From Defluviitaleaceae bacterium (GTDB taxonomy: Bacteria > Bacillota > Clostridia > Lachnospirales > WQUN01): DNA of 41,343 nucleotides. The position numbers and the translations under genes were made by a program. Below the pieces are notes generated by a model. It was not told the origin of the DNA and did not search any database. It worked only from the letters and a program-made list of their open reading frames with translations. Each line of letters begins with the position of its first letter. Within the stretch, counting starts at the first letter, position 1. Shown here one piece after another: positions 1 through 8,111 of this stretch. The stretch lies in contig WRDO01000028.1 in NCBI GenBank assembly GCA_009779755.1, positions 1 to 41,343 of the forward strand. The letters are read 5' to 3'.

Positions 1-3
1 TCA

Positions 4-21
4 CCCGCGCAAGCGGGTTTT
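4..21 (+). terminator. Rho-independent terminator of an upstream gene
   Basis: A 5-bp GC stem (CCCGC / GCGGG) with a GCAA tetraloop is followed by TTTT. It probably ends a plus-strand gene lying left of the window. The stem is short, so it may continue a longer structure outside the window. Confidence 0.55.
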
Positions 22-23
22 AC

Positions 24-52
24 TTGCCATTGCACAACATTGGATGTACAAT
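24..52 (+). promoter_or_regulatory. Sigma-A promoter of the toxin-antitoxin operon
   Basis: TTGCCA and TACAAT are separated by exactly 17 bases, 32 bases upstream of the antitoxin start. CATTG and CAATG half-sites bracket the -10 region as a small inverted repeat, a plausible operator for autorepression by the antitoxin or its complex. The operator role is inferred from how RelB-type systems work. Confidence 0.75.
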
Positions 53-84
53 GAAATTGCATTATTTATCAACGGGAGGTTTTT

Positions 85-363
85 ATGCGGACAGCCACTT
101 TCAATTTCCGGATCGATGAAAATCTAAAAAAACAAGCCGAATCTATTTTTGACGATATGGGTATGAACATGACGACGGCGTTTACGATATTTACCAAAGC
201 CGTCGTGCGTTCGGGTAAGATTCCCTTCGAAATCGCCGTTGACCCTTTTTGGAAAACCGAATACCAAGACTACCTCGCAAGGCAATATACCGAATATAAA
301 GCAGGAGGCGTGGAACTCGTGGTGAAAACCATCGAAGAGCTGGAGGCTATGGAGAATGACTAG
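85..363 (+). CDS. RelB/DinJ family antitoxin
   Basis: This 92-aa protein has the RelB/DinJ layout. The N-terminal ribbon-helix-helix segment (TATFNFRIDENLKKQAE, then the DDMGMNMTTAFTIFTKAVV helix) would bind the operator. The charged C-terminal tail would wrap around and neutralise the toxin. The start is fixed by GGGAGG eight bases before the ATG. The stop overlaps the toxin start by 8 bases, the usual translational coupling for such pairs. Family knowledge says the antitoxin-toxin complex represses its own promoter, and a sigma-A promoter with an inverted repeat lies just upstream. The family call is by motif; the closest subfamily is not resolved. Confidence 0.9.
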   Translation: MRTATFNFRIDENLKKQAESIFDDMGMNMTTAFTIFTKAVVRSGKIPFEIAVDPFWKTEYQDYLARQYTEYKAGGVELVVKTIEELEAMEND

Positions 364-625
364 GCCCCTATCTTTTATGCCTCGGGCTTGGGCGGATTAT
401 TTGTATTGGCAATCCCACGATAAAAAAATGATGAAAAGAATCAACGAATTATTAAAGGACATAAACCGTAATCCGTTTACGGGCATTGGCCAACCCGAAC
501 CTTTAAAACATAACTTAAACGGTTTGTGGAGCCGACGCATCGACGGTACGCACCGAATTGTTTACGAGGTATCGGATGCACAGATTTTAATTGTATCGTG
601 CCGATATCACTACAACGATAAATAA
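356..625 (+). CDS. yoeB: YoeB/Txe family mRNA interferase toxin
   Basis: This 89-aa ribosome-dependent endoribonuclease toxin is close to the length of E. coli YoeB (84 aa). Family signatures are visible: a DYLYWQ segment near the N-terminus, INELLKDINRNPF, GQPEPLKHNLNGLWSRRI, HRIVYEV, and the C-terminal SCRYHY. The residues known to be catalytic in YoeB (Glu in PEPLKH, Arg in SRRI, the terminal-region His and Tyr) are all present, so the toxin looks active. It overlaps the antitoxin gene by 8 bases. YoeB is usually paired with YefM; here the partner is RelB/DinJ-like, a known mix-and-match arrangement. Confidence 0.93.
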   Translation: MTRPLSFMPRAWADYLYWQSHDKKMMKRINELLKDINRNPFTGIGQPEPLKHNLNGLWSRRIDGTHRIVYEVSDAQILIVSCRYHYNDK

Positions 626-645
626 AACCACCGAAAGGAGCTCCC

Positions 646-1956
646 ATGAAAAAATTATTTTTGTTCTTTATCGCAACCCTCCTCTTCACCCTTACCGCTT
701 GCGCAAGCGCTTCCTACGCGAGCCCTCCCGCCGAAGCTGCCCCTCCGGATGAACCTACGGCACCGATTGAACCGATGCCGCCTTTCGTCATCCCTTATTT
801 TTCCATGACCCCCGGGGAGGTAACCGATGATTTTAACAAAATCACCGCCGCGGAGTGGGCGGCGAATGTCCGCATTGGATGGAACTTGGGCAATACGCTG
901 GATTCGCACGGCGGAGCCCGCGGTTTCCATTGGTTGGGCGGCGGCGTGTATGCCAACACAAGCGTAAGCGAGATGGAGTTGGCATGGGTCAACTCGCTTA
1001 CCACGCGTGAAACGATCGACGCCGTAGCCGAAGCGGGGTTTAACGCGATTCGTATCCCTGTCACATGGTTTAAGGCGCTCGATGACGATTATAATATCCG
1101 CGAAGATTGGATGGAACGTGTGCAGGAGATCGTGGATTGGTCGTTGGACGCGGGTTTGAAGGTAATGTTAAATACCCACCATGAAAATATTGTCATCAGT
1201 TTGCTGGATGAAAATATGATGGAAAGCCAACACATCCTCGCACGGATATGGCAGCAGATCGCGTACCGCTTCCGCGATTATGACGAGCGCCTGCTTTTCA
1301 CGAGCCTCAACGAGCCGCGTACGTACGGTTCGGCCGCGGAATGGTCGGGCGGCACGCCGCTTGAACATAAAAACCTGAATATACTCAATCAGTTGTTCGT
1401 GGATGTCGTACGGGCTTCGGGCGGGAATAACGCTTACCGTATATTATCGGTACCCACGTATGCCGCTTCCATGGAGGGTTCCGCCCAACGCGGCTTCGAA
1501 TTACCGACCGACAGCGTACCCGACAGGCTCGCCGTCGCGATGCACATTTATGCCCCATGGGCGTTTGCCCTGCGCACCGGCCCGACGGGCACACGCGATA
1601 CATGGTACGCCAACCGTATAGCCGACACCAACCCCATCACCGGTCCGCTTAGGACAGCCCATACCCTGTTCGTAGAGCAAGGCATCCCTGTTATCATTGG
1701 CGAAATGGGCGCGCTTAACCGCGATAATGAGGCATACCGCGCCGAATGGGCGTATTATTTCGTCTCCTTCGCCCGTTCTTTGGGAATGCCCGCGTTTTGG
1801 TGGGATAACGGGCAAATCCTACCCTCCGCCGAAAGGGGTGGTTGGAGCGAAACGTTTGGCCTTCTTAGCCGGCGGACGAAAGAGTTTTCACATCCGCTTG
1901 TTTTGGACGCTTTAATGCGCGCGGCATGGGAAACGGATGAACCGAACGAAGAATAA
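646..1956 (+). CDS. Lipoprotein glycoside hydrolase family 5 (endoglucanase-like)
   Basis: This 436-aa predicted secreted beta-glycanase (cellulase or related) hydrolyses beta-1,4-linked polysaccharide outside the cell. Residues 1-19 form a lipoprotein signal with lipobox LTAC (Cys19), followed by a Pro/Ala/Glu-rich linker to about residue 48. The GH5 (alpha/beta)8 barrel has the RIGWNLGNTLDS entry motif (76-87), IRIPVTW (135-141), the acid/base Glu223 in SLNEPR, the HIY segment (300-302) and the nucleophile Glu353 in IIGEMGA, with FWWDNG (384-389) near the end. Both catalytic Glu are intact. AAAGGAG lies just upstream of the ATG. Only 20 bases separate it from yoeB with no visible promoter, so it may be read through from the toxin operon. 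Substrate (cellulose, mannan, xyloglucan) cannot be settled by eye. Confidence 0.92.
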   Translation: MKKLFLFFIATLLFTLTACASASYASPPAEAAPPDEPTAPIEPMPPFVIPYFSMTPGEVTDDFNKITAAEWAANVRIGWNLGNTLDSHGGARGFHWLGGGVYANTSVSEMELAWVNSLTTRETIDAVAEAGFNAIRIPVTWFKALDDDYNIREDWMERVQEIVDWSLDAGLKVMLNTHHENIVISLLDENMMESQHILARIWQQIAYRFRDYDERLLFTSLNEPRTYGSAAEWSGGTPLEHKNLNILNQLFVDVVRASGGNNAYRILSVPTYAASMEGSAQRGFELPTDSVPDRLAVAMHIYAPWAFALRTGPTGTRDTWYANRIADTNPITGPLRTAHTLFVEQGIPVIIGEMGALNRDNEAYRAEWAYYFVSFARSLGMPAFWWDNGQILPSAERGGWSETFGLLSRRTKEFSHPLVLDALMRAAWETDEPNEE

Positions 1957-1965
1957 CAAACCCGC

Positions 1966-2001
1966 AAAAAAACCGACGCCTTTTACGGTCGTCGGTTTTT
2001 T
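1966..2001. terminator. Bidirectional terminator between the GH5 gene and tRNA-Ser
   Basis: The AACCGACG / CGTCGGTT stem is flanked by an A-run on the left and a T-run on the right. It can therefore stop the plus-strand GH5 transcript and the minus-strand tRNA-Ser transcript, which converge here. Confidence 0.85.
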
Positions 2002-2005
2002 ATTA

Positions 2006-2094
2006 CGGAGGTGAGGCGATTTGAACGCCTGCACCGGGTTCACCGGCCTATCGCTTTTCGAGAGCGACCCCTTCGGCCACTTGGGTACACCTCC
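2006..2094 (-). tRNA. tRNA-Ser (anticodon CGA)
   Basis: Read on the minus strand, a class II tRNA folds with a 7-bp acceptor stem (GGAGGTG / CACCTCC type), D-arm, anticodon stem TCGCT/AGCGA with loop CTCGAAA (anticodon CGA, codon UCG), the long variable arm expected for serine, the T-arm and discriminator G. CCA is not encoded. It lies 64 bases past the end of the seven-repeat protein gene. Confidence 0.96.
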
Positions 2095-2109
2095 ACAGCA
2101 AGCGGAGTT

Positions 2110-2137
2110 AAAAATCGCAGGTTTTTCTTGCGATTTT
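2110..2137 (-). terminator. Terminator after the seven-repeat protein gene
   Basis: On the minus strand, AAAATCGCA and TGCGATTTT form a perfect 9-bp stem with a 9-base loop and run into TTTTT. It sits 21 bases past the stop of the secreted repeat protein and before tRNA-Ser, so the tRNA needs its own promoter or readthrough. Confidence 0.75.
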
Positions 2138-2158
2138 CGCGCAGCGGTTTTACTTATT

Positions 2159-4237
2159 TTACACCAACCTCAACAATCGCGCCATCGAAAACGGCATCCA
2201 TATTTCCAATACTTCACCGCGCGCGGCTGTAACGGTAACAGTGGTATGAGGAGCAATACCGATCGGCCCGTTTTCGGCGATTTCCCCTGCGGGGATCGCC
2301 GGATGCTCCTCCCTGCCTTCCCGTATGAAATAACCCGCTCCCGCCGGGGAGCTGTTATTCGATAATTGGAATGCCGTACTCCTGTTATTGGTGATAACCA
2401 GCCGTTCGTTCGGGCGTAACGTTATGCGGTGCAATACGGGATCGGGTGCAATCGCGGTACGGAAGCTCTGCTGCCGCCATACGGCAGGGTACAAAACATA
2501 CATATCTTCGTCCACAGGCATCAGGGTTATGCGGCTTAAATAACGAAGCGTAATAACCCTCGTGACGCTTGTGCCGTAATCCAATATATTGTTTCGGTTA
2601 TCGGTGTGTACGAAATCATATTCCACCGGCGAGCCGTCGGCGGATTGGATCGCCATCATCCTGTTATAACGGTTATCCACATTGTCGAAACGTAAAGATT
2701 CCCCGGCTTTTACTATATAGCGGGTCAACGCTTGCGCGGTCGTTTTTTCGATTGACAGCCCTTCCTCCAACCAAACCGTGGGGAAGTGTATGTTAATCGG
2801 CTCTTCCCCGTCCGAATGGGTGAGGTGGATACCGAACCCCGAGAGTAACACGATCGGCGCATCCGCATCCATACGGTTAAAGGATCTGATTTCCCCGTCC
2901 GGGCCGGTCATGACAAACTCCAACATCGTATCGGCTTCCGCCATCGCCCATAAAATCAAGTCATCATTACCTTCATTGGTGAAGATTAGGGATTCGCCCG
3001 CTTCCATTATATAGTGCGAAAGGGTCGGCTCGGCCGCTTTAAGCGATATCGCGTCGCTTTCGGGGAAGCGTACGATCAATGTTTGCGGAGCCCATTCGGG
3101 CGGACTGCCCGCCGTTACCGTCAACACACCACCGGGCGGTATGCTGAACGTTCCCGCGTTATCCTGTACGCGGAAGGTAATCCCTTCCTCGGTTTCCAAC
3201 GTTCGGTCATATACGATGGGGTAGCCGTCGCGTTCGCTCAATAGGAATACGGCGTACCCATTTATCGGATCGGTATTGGTGATCCGCAGCGTTTCCCCCG
3301 GCTCCAACGAATGGTACGCGGGGGTGTCCGTACCCGCCCCGATTCGGATATCCCTAAGCAACGCGTACGGGAAGAACAATTCCGCGTCCATATGCGGGGT
3401 AAGCGTTAACGGTCGGCGGGGTTCCAAGGTAACGCGGTTACTCGTCGCCTCGCCGTGGTTTACGGCGAAGCCTTGACGGTCGCGCAGGATAAAATCATGG
3501 GAAAAAGTCGCCGCGGCAAAAAACGGCTCCGCCATCATGGTTATGTTTCGTTCGCCTGTATTAGTGAATACGTAGGTCGTCCCTTCCCATACTTCGTGCG
3601 TATAAAGCGCGGGATGAAAAAGGCGGCGCGTCACTACCGTTCCGCCGTACCACATGGCGGGGAAATATACAACCAAACCATCCCCATTCGCGGTCAATAC
3701 CGCTTCGCTCCCGGCCGGCAAATTAAATTGCGGGAATCGGACATCCCTTTCCAAGAATGTTACCCCACCGGCAGCGTTAGTTACCACGATATCAAACGAT
3801 GCGGCCCTGTTGGTACGGATGTGTTGGTTGGTACGCCCGCTGCTTTCAATCGCCAATGTTCGGCCATCGGCGAGTTCGATTTGACGCAATACTTCCCCTT
3901 CGGTTTCGCTAATCGTTAAGCGGGAAGTATCAAACGTCACGCTGAGCGGCGCAAGCGGAGTAATCATCGTTACCCCTTCACCGTTTACCGATACGCGCCC
4001 AAAGGAAAAACCGTAGCCGGTTACGTTTCCGCGTCCGTCTACGGCTACATATTGGTAACGGCCCGTGCCCGCCACATTTATATGGGAAATTACGCGCCTA
4101 TCCTGCCCCGTAAATGTATATACGCGGCCCGGTTGCAACGTGCGTGAGGTATTGGCGGCCTGTACGACAATGGGGAAGAACGATAAAAACCCCGCTATAC
4201 AAATGACAAACAATGCTGCCATTCCTATTTTTTTCAT
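2159..4237 (-). CDS. Secreted protein of seven ~95-residue beta-rich repeats
   Basis: This 692-aa protein belongs to no family I recognise. Residues 1-27 are a signal peptide ending VVQA. The rest divides almost exactly into seven consecutive units of about 95 residues. Each opens with a pattern like Y-x(4)-GE-x-L-x-F-TN (for example HSLEPGETLRITN, YIMEAGESLIFTN, YIVKAGESLRFDN, ITLRPNERLVITN). Several units close with a V-x-F-P-x-x-W or VYFPAMW-like strand. The composition (many Thr, Val, Ile, Gly) suggests beta-sandwich modules on the cell surface. There is no LPXTG, SLH or choline-binding anchor, so it may be released. The start is supported by GGGGGG just upstream of the ATG. It sits alone between tRNA-Leu and tRNA-Ser on the same strand. 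Confidence 0.85.
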   Translation of the reverse strand: MKKIGMAALFVICIAGFLSFFPIVVQAANTSRTLQPGRVYTFTGQDRRVISHINVAGTGRYQYVAVDGRGNVTGYGFSFGRVSVNGEGVTMITPLAPLSVTFDTSRLTISETEGEVLRQIELADGRTLAIESSGRTNQHIRTNRAASFDIVVTNAAGGVTFLERDVRFPQFNLPAGSEAVLTANGDGLVVYFPAMWYGGTVVTRRLFHPALYTHEVWEGTTYVFTNTGERNITMMAEPFFAAATFSHDFILRDRQGFAVNHGEATSNRVTLEPRRPLTLTPHMDAELFFPYALLRDIRIGAGTDTPAYHSLEPGETLRITNTDPINGYAVFLLSERDGYPIVYDRTLETEEGITFRVQDNAGTFSIPPGGVLTVTAGSPPEWAPQTLIVRFPESDAISLKAAEPTLSHYIMEAGESLIFTNEGNDDLILWAMAEADTMLEFVMTGPDGEIRSFNRMDADAPIVLLSGFGIHLTHSDGEEPINIHFPTVWLEEGLSIEKTTAQALTRYIVKAGESLRFDNVDNRYNRMMAIQSADGSPVEYDFVHTDNRNNILDYGTSVTRVITLRYLSRITLMPVDEDMYVLYPAVWRQQSFRTAIAPDPVLHRITLRPNERLVITNNRSTAFQLSNNSSPAGAGYFIREGREEHPAIPAGEIAENGPIGIAPHTTVTVTAARGEVLEIWMPFSMARLLRLV

Positions 4238-4259
4238 AAAATCCCCCCATTTCTTTTAT

Positions 4260-4339
4260 TGCCCTCGACAGGACTTGAACCTGCACGGTCTCCCACCGGA
4301 ACCTAAATCCGGCGCGTCTGCCATTTCCGCCACAAGGGC
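4260..4339 (-). tRNA. tRNA-Leu (anticodon TAG)
   Basis: On the minus strand the acceptor stem GCCCTTG / CGAGGGC closes a tRNA. Its anticodon stem is CCGGA/TCCGG with loop TTTAGGT (anticodon TAG, codon CUA). There is a leucine-type extended variable arm, a T-arm with GGTTCAAGTCC, and discriminator A. CCA is not encoded. Confidence 0.96.
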
Positions 4340-4354
4340 AGTTCTACGGGAACG

Positions 4355-4383
4355 ATTGTATTACAGGCATTTTATGCTGTCAA
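4355..4383 (-). promoter_or_regulatory. Sigma-A promoter of tRNA-Leu
   Basis: On the minus strand TTGACA and TACAAT are exactly 17 bases apart, ending 15 bases before the tRNA 5' end. A near-consensus promoter is typical of a stable RNA gene. It could also drive the downstream repeat protein gene, since no terminator is seen between the two. Confidence 0.9.
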
Positions 4384-4398
4384 TGTGAAATATTAAAC

Positions 4399-4426
4399 AA
4401 AAAAGCCGCCTTTGAAGGACGGCTTC
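4399..4426 (-). terminator. Terminator of the ribosomal protein operon
   Basis: On the minus strand GAAGCCGTCC and GGCGGCTTTTTT form a hairpin around a TTCAAA loop, about 20 bases past the rplQ stop. This closes the S10-spc-alpha transcript. Confidence 0.9.
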
Positions 4427-4445
4427 ATTATAATTTCTATTTCAT

Positions 4446-4988
4446 TTATACCATTTCCAGCACTACCATCGGCGCCGCGTCACCCCTGCGGGGCCCTAAT
4501 TTTACCATACGCGTATACCCACCGTTGCGACCGGCAAAGCGGTTGCCCCACTTGTCGAACATCATCCCCGCCATATCGACGGGTTTCGATTCTGAACGCA
4601 TACGACGTTTGTCGTCCGGCGTTTTGGTAACGGGATATAATACGCTCAGTATCCTTCGGCGCGCCACAAGCCGAGAAGGATTGTCTTTTTTGATGTTGCG
4701 TTCCACTTCGTTATAAACGGTAACTTTTTTTCCGTTTACTTCCTTTTTGACGCGTTTGCCATCCTTGTCCATTTGGGGTACTTTGGCCATAACCGTTTCA
4801 GTCGTGTAGTTATCCTTTTCCTTTACGGCTAAGGTTATCAACCTTTCGGCGACGCGACGTACTTCCTTGGCGCGGGTTTCGGTCGTGGTTATTTTACCAT
4901 GATATAAAAGCTGGGTTGCGAGCGCGCGCAACATCGCCTTGCGCTGGGCGGATGCCCTCCCCAATTTTCTGTAGCCGGCCATATCCAT
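4446..4988 (-). CDS. rplQ: Large ribosomal subunit protein L17 (bL17)
   Basis: L17 lies near the peptide exit region of the 50S subunit. The N-terminus (GYRKLGRASAQRKAMLRALA, residues 5-24) is the family signature, and the conserved RVAERLITLA and GGYTRMVKLGPRRGDAAPM segments follow. At 180 aa it is longer than the typical 110-130 aa of Bacillota. The excess is a charged insertion at about residues 66-125 containing KDGKRVKKEVNGKK; related insertions occur in some Clostridia. It is the last gene of the alpha operon, directly after rpoA as usual, and is followed by a terminator. Confidence 0.97.
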   Translation of the reverse strand: MDMAGYRKLGRASAQRKAMLRALATQLLYHGKITTTETRAKEVRRVAERLITLAVKEKDNYTTETVMAKVPQMDKDGKRVKKEVNGKKVTVYNEVERNIKKDNPSRLVARRRILSVLYPVTKTPDDKRRMRSESKPVDMAGMMFDKWGNRFAGRNGGYTRMVKLGPRRGDAAPMVVLEMV

Positions 4989-5021
4989 TCACTCCTAATT
5001 CGGTACCGGGTATTCCCCGTC

Positions 5022-5981
5022 TTATTCCTCCGACGGCGTCAAAGCCAACCCGAGGTCCATCATTTTATTCAATACTTCCTCCAAGGATTTACGCCCCAGA
5101 TTCCGCACCTTCATCATATCTTCTTCCGTTTTGCCCGCCAAATCCTCCACCGTGTTGATACCCGCGCGTTTTAAGCAATTATACGAACGTACGGATAAAT
5201 CAAGGTCCTCGATGGACATTTCCAACGACTTGGTCTTTGAACCGCTTTCGCGCGTTACCAGCACGTCGGTGCTTTTCGCGCTGTCCGATAAATCGTCGAA
5301 CATCATGAAGTGACCGATCAATATCCGTGACGCCATGCATACGGCATCGTGCGGGGAAACGGTCCCGTTGGTCCACACTTCAAGCGTCAGCTTATCGTAG
5401 TCGGTTACGTCCCCGACACGGGTGGAATCCACGGTGTAGTTTACCTTGCGTACCGGTGTATAGATCGAATCGATGGGGATCACGCCAATGGGTTGGTTCG
5501 AAGCCTTATTCTTATCCGCGCCCACATAACCGTGACCCTTTTTGATCGTTAATTCGATATCCAGTTTCGCAGTGTCGCCGTCCAGCGTTGCGATGACCAT
5601 ATCGGGGTTTAATACCTCAACGTCCGCATCAAACTTGATGTCCTTGGCCAGTACCTCGCCCGTGCCGCTGGCGGAAATGGTAGCGATCTTCGGTTCGTTG
5701 TTCTCACTAAGGTTGCGTAACGCCAATTCCTTCAGGTTTAATATGATTTCTGTCAAATCTTCCTTCACGCCGGGGATGTGGCTGAATTCATGCAACACGC
5801 CGTCCACGCGGATGTTGCAAACCGCCGCACCCGGAAGGCTGGATAAAAGCACCCGACGCAGGGAGTTGCCCAACGTATTGCCAAAGCCGCGTTCCAATTG
5901 GTCCACTATGAAACGGCCGTAAGTGCCGCCTTTTGCATCCGCCATTTCGATATGAGGCTTTTCAATTTCCAGCACGCGCAA
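5022..5981 (-). CDS. rpoA: DNA-directed RNA polymerase subunit alpha
   Basis: This 319-aa alpha subunit has the normal bacterial length. The N-terminal dimerisation and assembly domain carries [20 protein letters not shown] and [13 protein letters not shown]. The C-terminal domain (about 245-319) carries [16 protein letters not shown] and [12 protein letters not shown], the surface that contacts UP elements and activators. The RNA polymerase role is established for the family. It lies between rpsD and rplQ, the conserved alpha-operon order, with short spacers. Confidence 0.98.
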   Translation of the reverse strand: MRVLEIEKPHIEMADAKGGTYGRFIVDQLERGFGNTLGNSLRRVLLSSLPGAAVCNIRVDGVLHEFSHIPGVKEDLTEIILNLKELALRNLSENNEPKIATISASGTGEVLAKDIKFDADVEVLNPDMVIATLDGDTAKLDIELTIKKGHGYVGADKNKASNQPIGVIPIDSIYTPVRKVNYTVDSTRVGDVTDYDKLTLEVWTNGTVSPHDAVCMASRILIGHFMMFDDLSDSAKSTDVLVTRESGSKTKSLEMSIEDLDLSVRSYNCLKRAGINTVEDLAGKTEEDMMKVRNLGRKSLEEVLNKMMDLGLALTPSEE

Positions 5982-5986
5982 TCCTC

Positions 5987-6616
5987 CTATTTCGAGTACA
6001 ACTCGACGATAAACGTTTCCTTAACGGGTATCGTGATATGCTCACGGGTCGGCAGCGACGCCACGATGCCCCGCATTTGCTCCGCTTCGCGTGTCAGCCA
6101 ATCGGGGATCGGCCGTCCGTCGGTCATGCTCATTACCTCTTTGAAACGATCAAGGGATTTCGATTTGTCGCGTACGGCAATCACATCGCTCATTTTTACT
6201 TGATACGAAGGGATGTTTACTTTCTTGCCGTTCACGGTTATTAAATTATGCCGTACGATTTGACGTGCTTCCGTACGGGAGCGGCCGTAACCGAGCCTAA
6301 AAACTACGTTGTCGAGCCTTAGCTCAAGCAATCTTAATAGGTTTTCGCCGGTTACCCCGGGTGTACGCCTTGCAATATCGAAATACTTGCGGAATTGCGA
6401 TTCCAACACGCCGTAAATACGCTTTGCCTTTTGCTTTTCGCGTACTTGTTGGCCGTATTCGCTTAATTTCTTGGGGCGGGCGTTTCCGTGCTGACCCGGA
6501 GGGGTCGGACGTTTGTTAACCGGGCAGGAAGCCTTTACGCACTTTTCACCCTTAAGGAATAATTTTTCGCCCTCCCTGCGGCAACGCCGGCATACAGGGC
6601 CTGTATATCTCGCCAT
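5987..6616 (-). CDS. rpsD: Small ribosomal subunit protein S4 (uS4), zinc-binding form
   Basis: This 209-aa protein initiates 30S assembly by binding 16S rRNA. The S4 RNA-binding domain ([18 protein letters not shown], then [15 protein letters not shown]) is intact. Cys9, Cys12, Cys26 and Cys31 form the N-terminal zinc-site pattern of the 'C+' version of S4. In other bacteria S4 autoregulates the alpha operon through a leader; no such leader was identified here. Many Bacillota keep rpsD away from this cluster, so its place between rpsK and rpoA is the arrangement seen in Clostridia and Proteobacteria. Confidence 0.98.
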   Translation of the reverse strand: MARYTGPVCRRCRREGEKLFLKGEKCVKASCPVNKRPTPPGQHGNARPKKLSEYGQQVREKQKAKRIYGVLESQFRKYFDIARRTPGVTGENLLRLLELRLDNVVFRLGYGRSRTEARQIVRHNLITVNGKKVNIPSYQVKMSDVIAVRDKSKSLDRFKEVMSMTDGRPIPDWLTREAEQMRGIVASLPTREHITIPVKETFIVELYSK

Positions 6617-6630
6617 ATCTTATATCCTCC

Positions 6631-7032
6631 TCAAACTCTGCGACGCTTCGGCGGTCTGCAGCCGTTGTGCGGTACGGGTGTTACGTCTTTTATCAACGTA
6701 ACTTCCAACCCTGCCGCTTGCAAAGCACGTATGGCCGCTTCGCGTCCGCTTCCCGGACCGTTTACGTACACTTCCACCATGCGCAAGCCGTATTCCTTTG
6801 CGGCAGCGGCGGCTGTATCAGCCGCCATTTGCGCCGCGTAGGGCGTTGATTTACGGCTGCCGCGGAAGTTAAGGGAACCCGCCGAAGACCAACTGAGTGC
6901 GTTACCCGACGTATCGGTTATGGTAACGATCGTATTGTTAAAGGATGATTGGATATGGGCTTGGCCGCGGTCGACGAACTTTCTGTCGCGTTTTCTCCGT
7001 GTCGCTGCCCGCCTTACTTGTTTTTTAGGCAT
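6631..7032 (-). CDS. rpsK: Small ribosomal subunit protein S11 (uS11)
   Basis: This 133-aa protein of the 30S platform helps form the mRNA exit site. Signatures are [20 protein letters not shown] near residue 25, [40 protein letters not shown] and the C-terminal [18 protein letters not shown]. It lies between rpsM and rpsD in the standard alpha-operon order. Confidence 0.98.
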   Translation of the reverse strand: MPKKQVRRAATRRKRDRKFVDRGQAHIQSSFNNTIVTITDTSGNALSWSSAGSLNFRGSRKSTPYAAQMAADTAAAAAKEYGLRMVEVYVNGPGSGREAAIRALQAAGLEVTLIKDVTPVPHNGCRPPKRRRV

Positions 7033-7049
7033 ACATTATCCTCCAAGAA

Positions 7050-7418
7050 TTACTTCTTCTTATTCGCGACCGTCCTCGCCTTACCCTTACGGGTACGCGC
7101 ATTGGTACGGGTGCGTTGGCCGCGGACGGGCAACCCCTTACGGTGCCGTATCCCGCGGTAACAACCTATTTCCACCAGCCGCTTTATGTTAAGCGCGACT
7201 TCCCTGCGTAAATCGCCTTCAACGGTTTGGGTACGCTCGATTACGCCGCGGAGGCGCACCACTTCGTCGTCGGTCAAATCCCGTACGCGGGTACCCAACG
7301 CCACCTTCGCTTCTTGCATGATACGAAGCGCACTGGGTCGTCCGATACCGTAGATATAGGTTAGGCCAATTTCAGCCTTTTTTTCTCTGGGCAAGTCAAC
7401 ACCTGCAATACGTGCCAT
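7050..7418 (-). CDS. rpsM: Small ribosomal subunit protein S13 (uS13)
   Basis: This 122-aa head protein of the 30S subunit contacts the P-site tRNA and the 50S bridge. It starts [20 protein letters not shown], carries the helix-two-turn-helix region and ends with the basic tail [18 protein letters not shown]. An AGGAGG-like site lies just upstream of the ATG. It follows rpmJ by 49 bases. Confidence 0.98.
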   Translation of the reverse strand: MARIAGVDLPREKKAEIGLTYIYGIGRPSALRIMQEAKVALGTRVRDLTDDEVVRLRGVIERTQTVEGDLRREVALNIKRLVEIGCYRGIRHRKGLPVRGQRTRTNARTRKGKARTVANKKK

Positions 7419-7467
7419 TTTACAACCTCCTGAATATGCGTAACATAATTATCATGGGTAACACTTG

Positions 7468-7581
7468 TTACCCTTGTCTTTGCTTGTGGCGCGGGTTGTC
7501 ACAGATAACCCGGATGGCGCGTTTACGCCTGATTATTTTGCATTTTTCACATATCGGTTTCACCGAGGGCCTTACTTTCAT
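7468..7581 (-). CDS. rpmJ: Large ribosomal subunit protein L36 (bL36), zinc-binding form
   Basis: This 37-aa gene is easily missed because of its size. The translation begins [19 protein letters not shown] and ends NPRHKQRQG. Cys11, Cys14, Cys27 and His32 make the usual zinc site of the C+ form of L36. AGGAG lies 9 bases upstream of the ATG. The infA-rpmJ-rpsM order is the normal one. Confidence 0.97.
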   Translation of the reverse strand: MKVRPSVKPICEKCKIIRRKRAIRVICDNPRHKQRQG

Positions 7582-7627
7582 ATCAATCATCTCCTGATGC
7601 AAATTCCGTTTTGTCGAGAATCCGCAT

Positions 7628-7846
7628 TTACTTATCCCGCCAAACAATCCTTCCTTTGGTCAGGTCATATGGCGACATTTCTATCAGCACCTTATCGCCG
7701 GGAATGATGCGGATAAAATTCATCCGCAATTTACCGGATATGTGCGCTAGAATGGTATGTCCGTTTTCCAGCTTCACTTGAAACATAGCGTTCGGCAGTT
7801 TTTCAACGACTTTGCCTTCCACTTCAATTACATCATCCTTCGCCAA
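7628..7846 (-). CDS. infA: Translation initiation factor IF-1
   Basis: This is a single OB-fold protein that blocks the A site during initiation. The start is a TTG, placed by GAGGAGG 9 bases upstream and by the family N-terminus ([20 protein letters not shown]). This gives exactly 72 aa, the standard IF-1 length. Conserved [18 protein letters not shown] and [10 protein letters not shown] complete the fold. The gene starts inside the 3' end of the KOW gene (14-base overlap), so translation is probably coupled. A longer reading from 7912 would add an unrelated N-terminus and is rejected. Confidence 0.96.
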   Translation of the reverse strand: MAKDDVIEVEGKVVEKLPNAMFQVKLENGHTILAHISGKLRMNFIRIIPGDKVLIEMSPYDLTKGRIVWRDK

Positions 7847-8111
7847 TGTGGTGCACCTCCTCTCCAAGCATTTTGCGTATATCCGCATCCTGCAAGCCTC
7901 GGGGACCCGCACGGGTCAAATCCACGTAAGAATTCATGGGTTGCACGTGCATTGCCTTCTTTTTTTTAGGTTTGGAAAGGGTGCGCGTCTTCCCGTCCAC
8001 CAGCGATAGAAACGTCGCTTCCGCGGTTTTGCCGGGTTCCGCAGCCAACACGATCATTGTGCGTCCTTTGTCCCGGCCTTTTTTTATGATTACGATTTGC
8101 CCTGCTTTCAT
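7833..8111 (-). CDS. KOW-domain RNA-binding protein (L14e-like)
   Basis: This 92-aa protein opens with a KOW-type segment ([20 protein letters not shown]). The basic [16 protein letters not shown] stretch and an acidic tail follow. Small KOW proteins between map and infA are common in Clostridia and are thought to bind ribosomal RNA, though their exact job is not established. Its ATG overlaps the map stop by 4 bases (ATGA), and its 3' end contains the infA start, so it is translationally coupled on both sides. Confidence 0.88.
   Translation of the reverse strand: MKAGQIVIIKKGRDKGRTMIVLAAEPGKTAEATFLSLVDGKTRTLSKPKKKKAMHVQPMNSYVDLTRAGPRGLQDADIRKMLGEEVHHIGEG

Noticed and set aside
3455..3919. 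154-codon plus-strand frame inside the seven-repeat gene
   Set aside because: It is antisense to a gene with a signal peptide and clear repeats; no start signal or motif.
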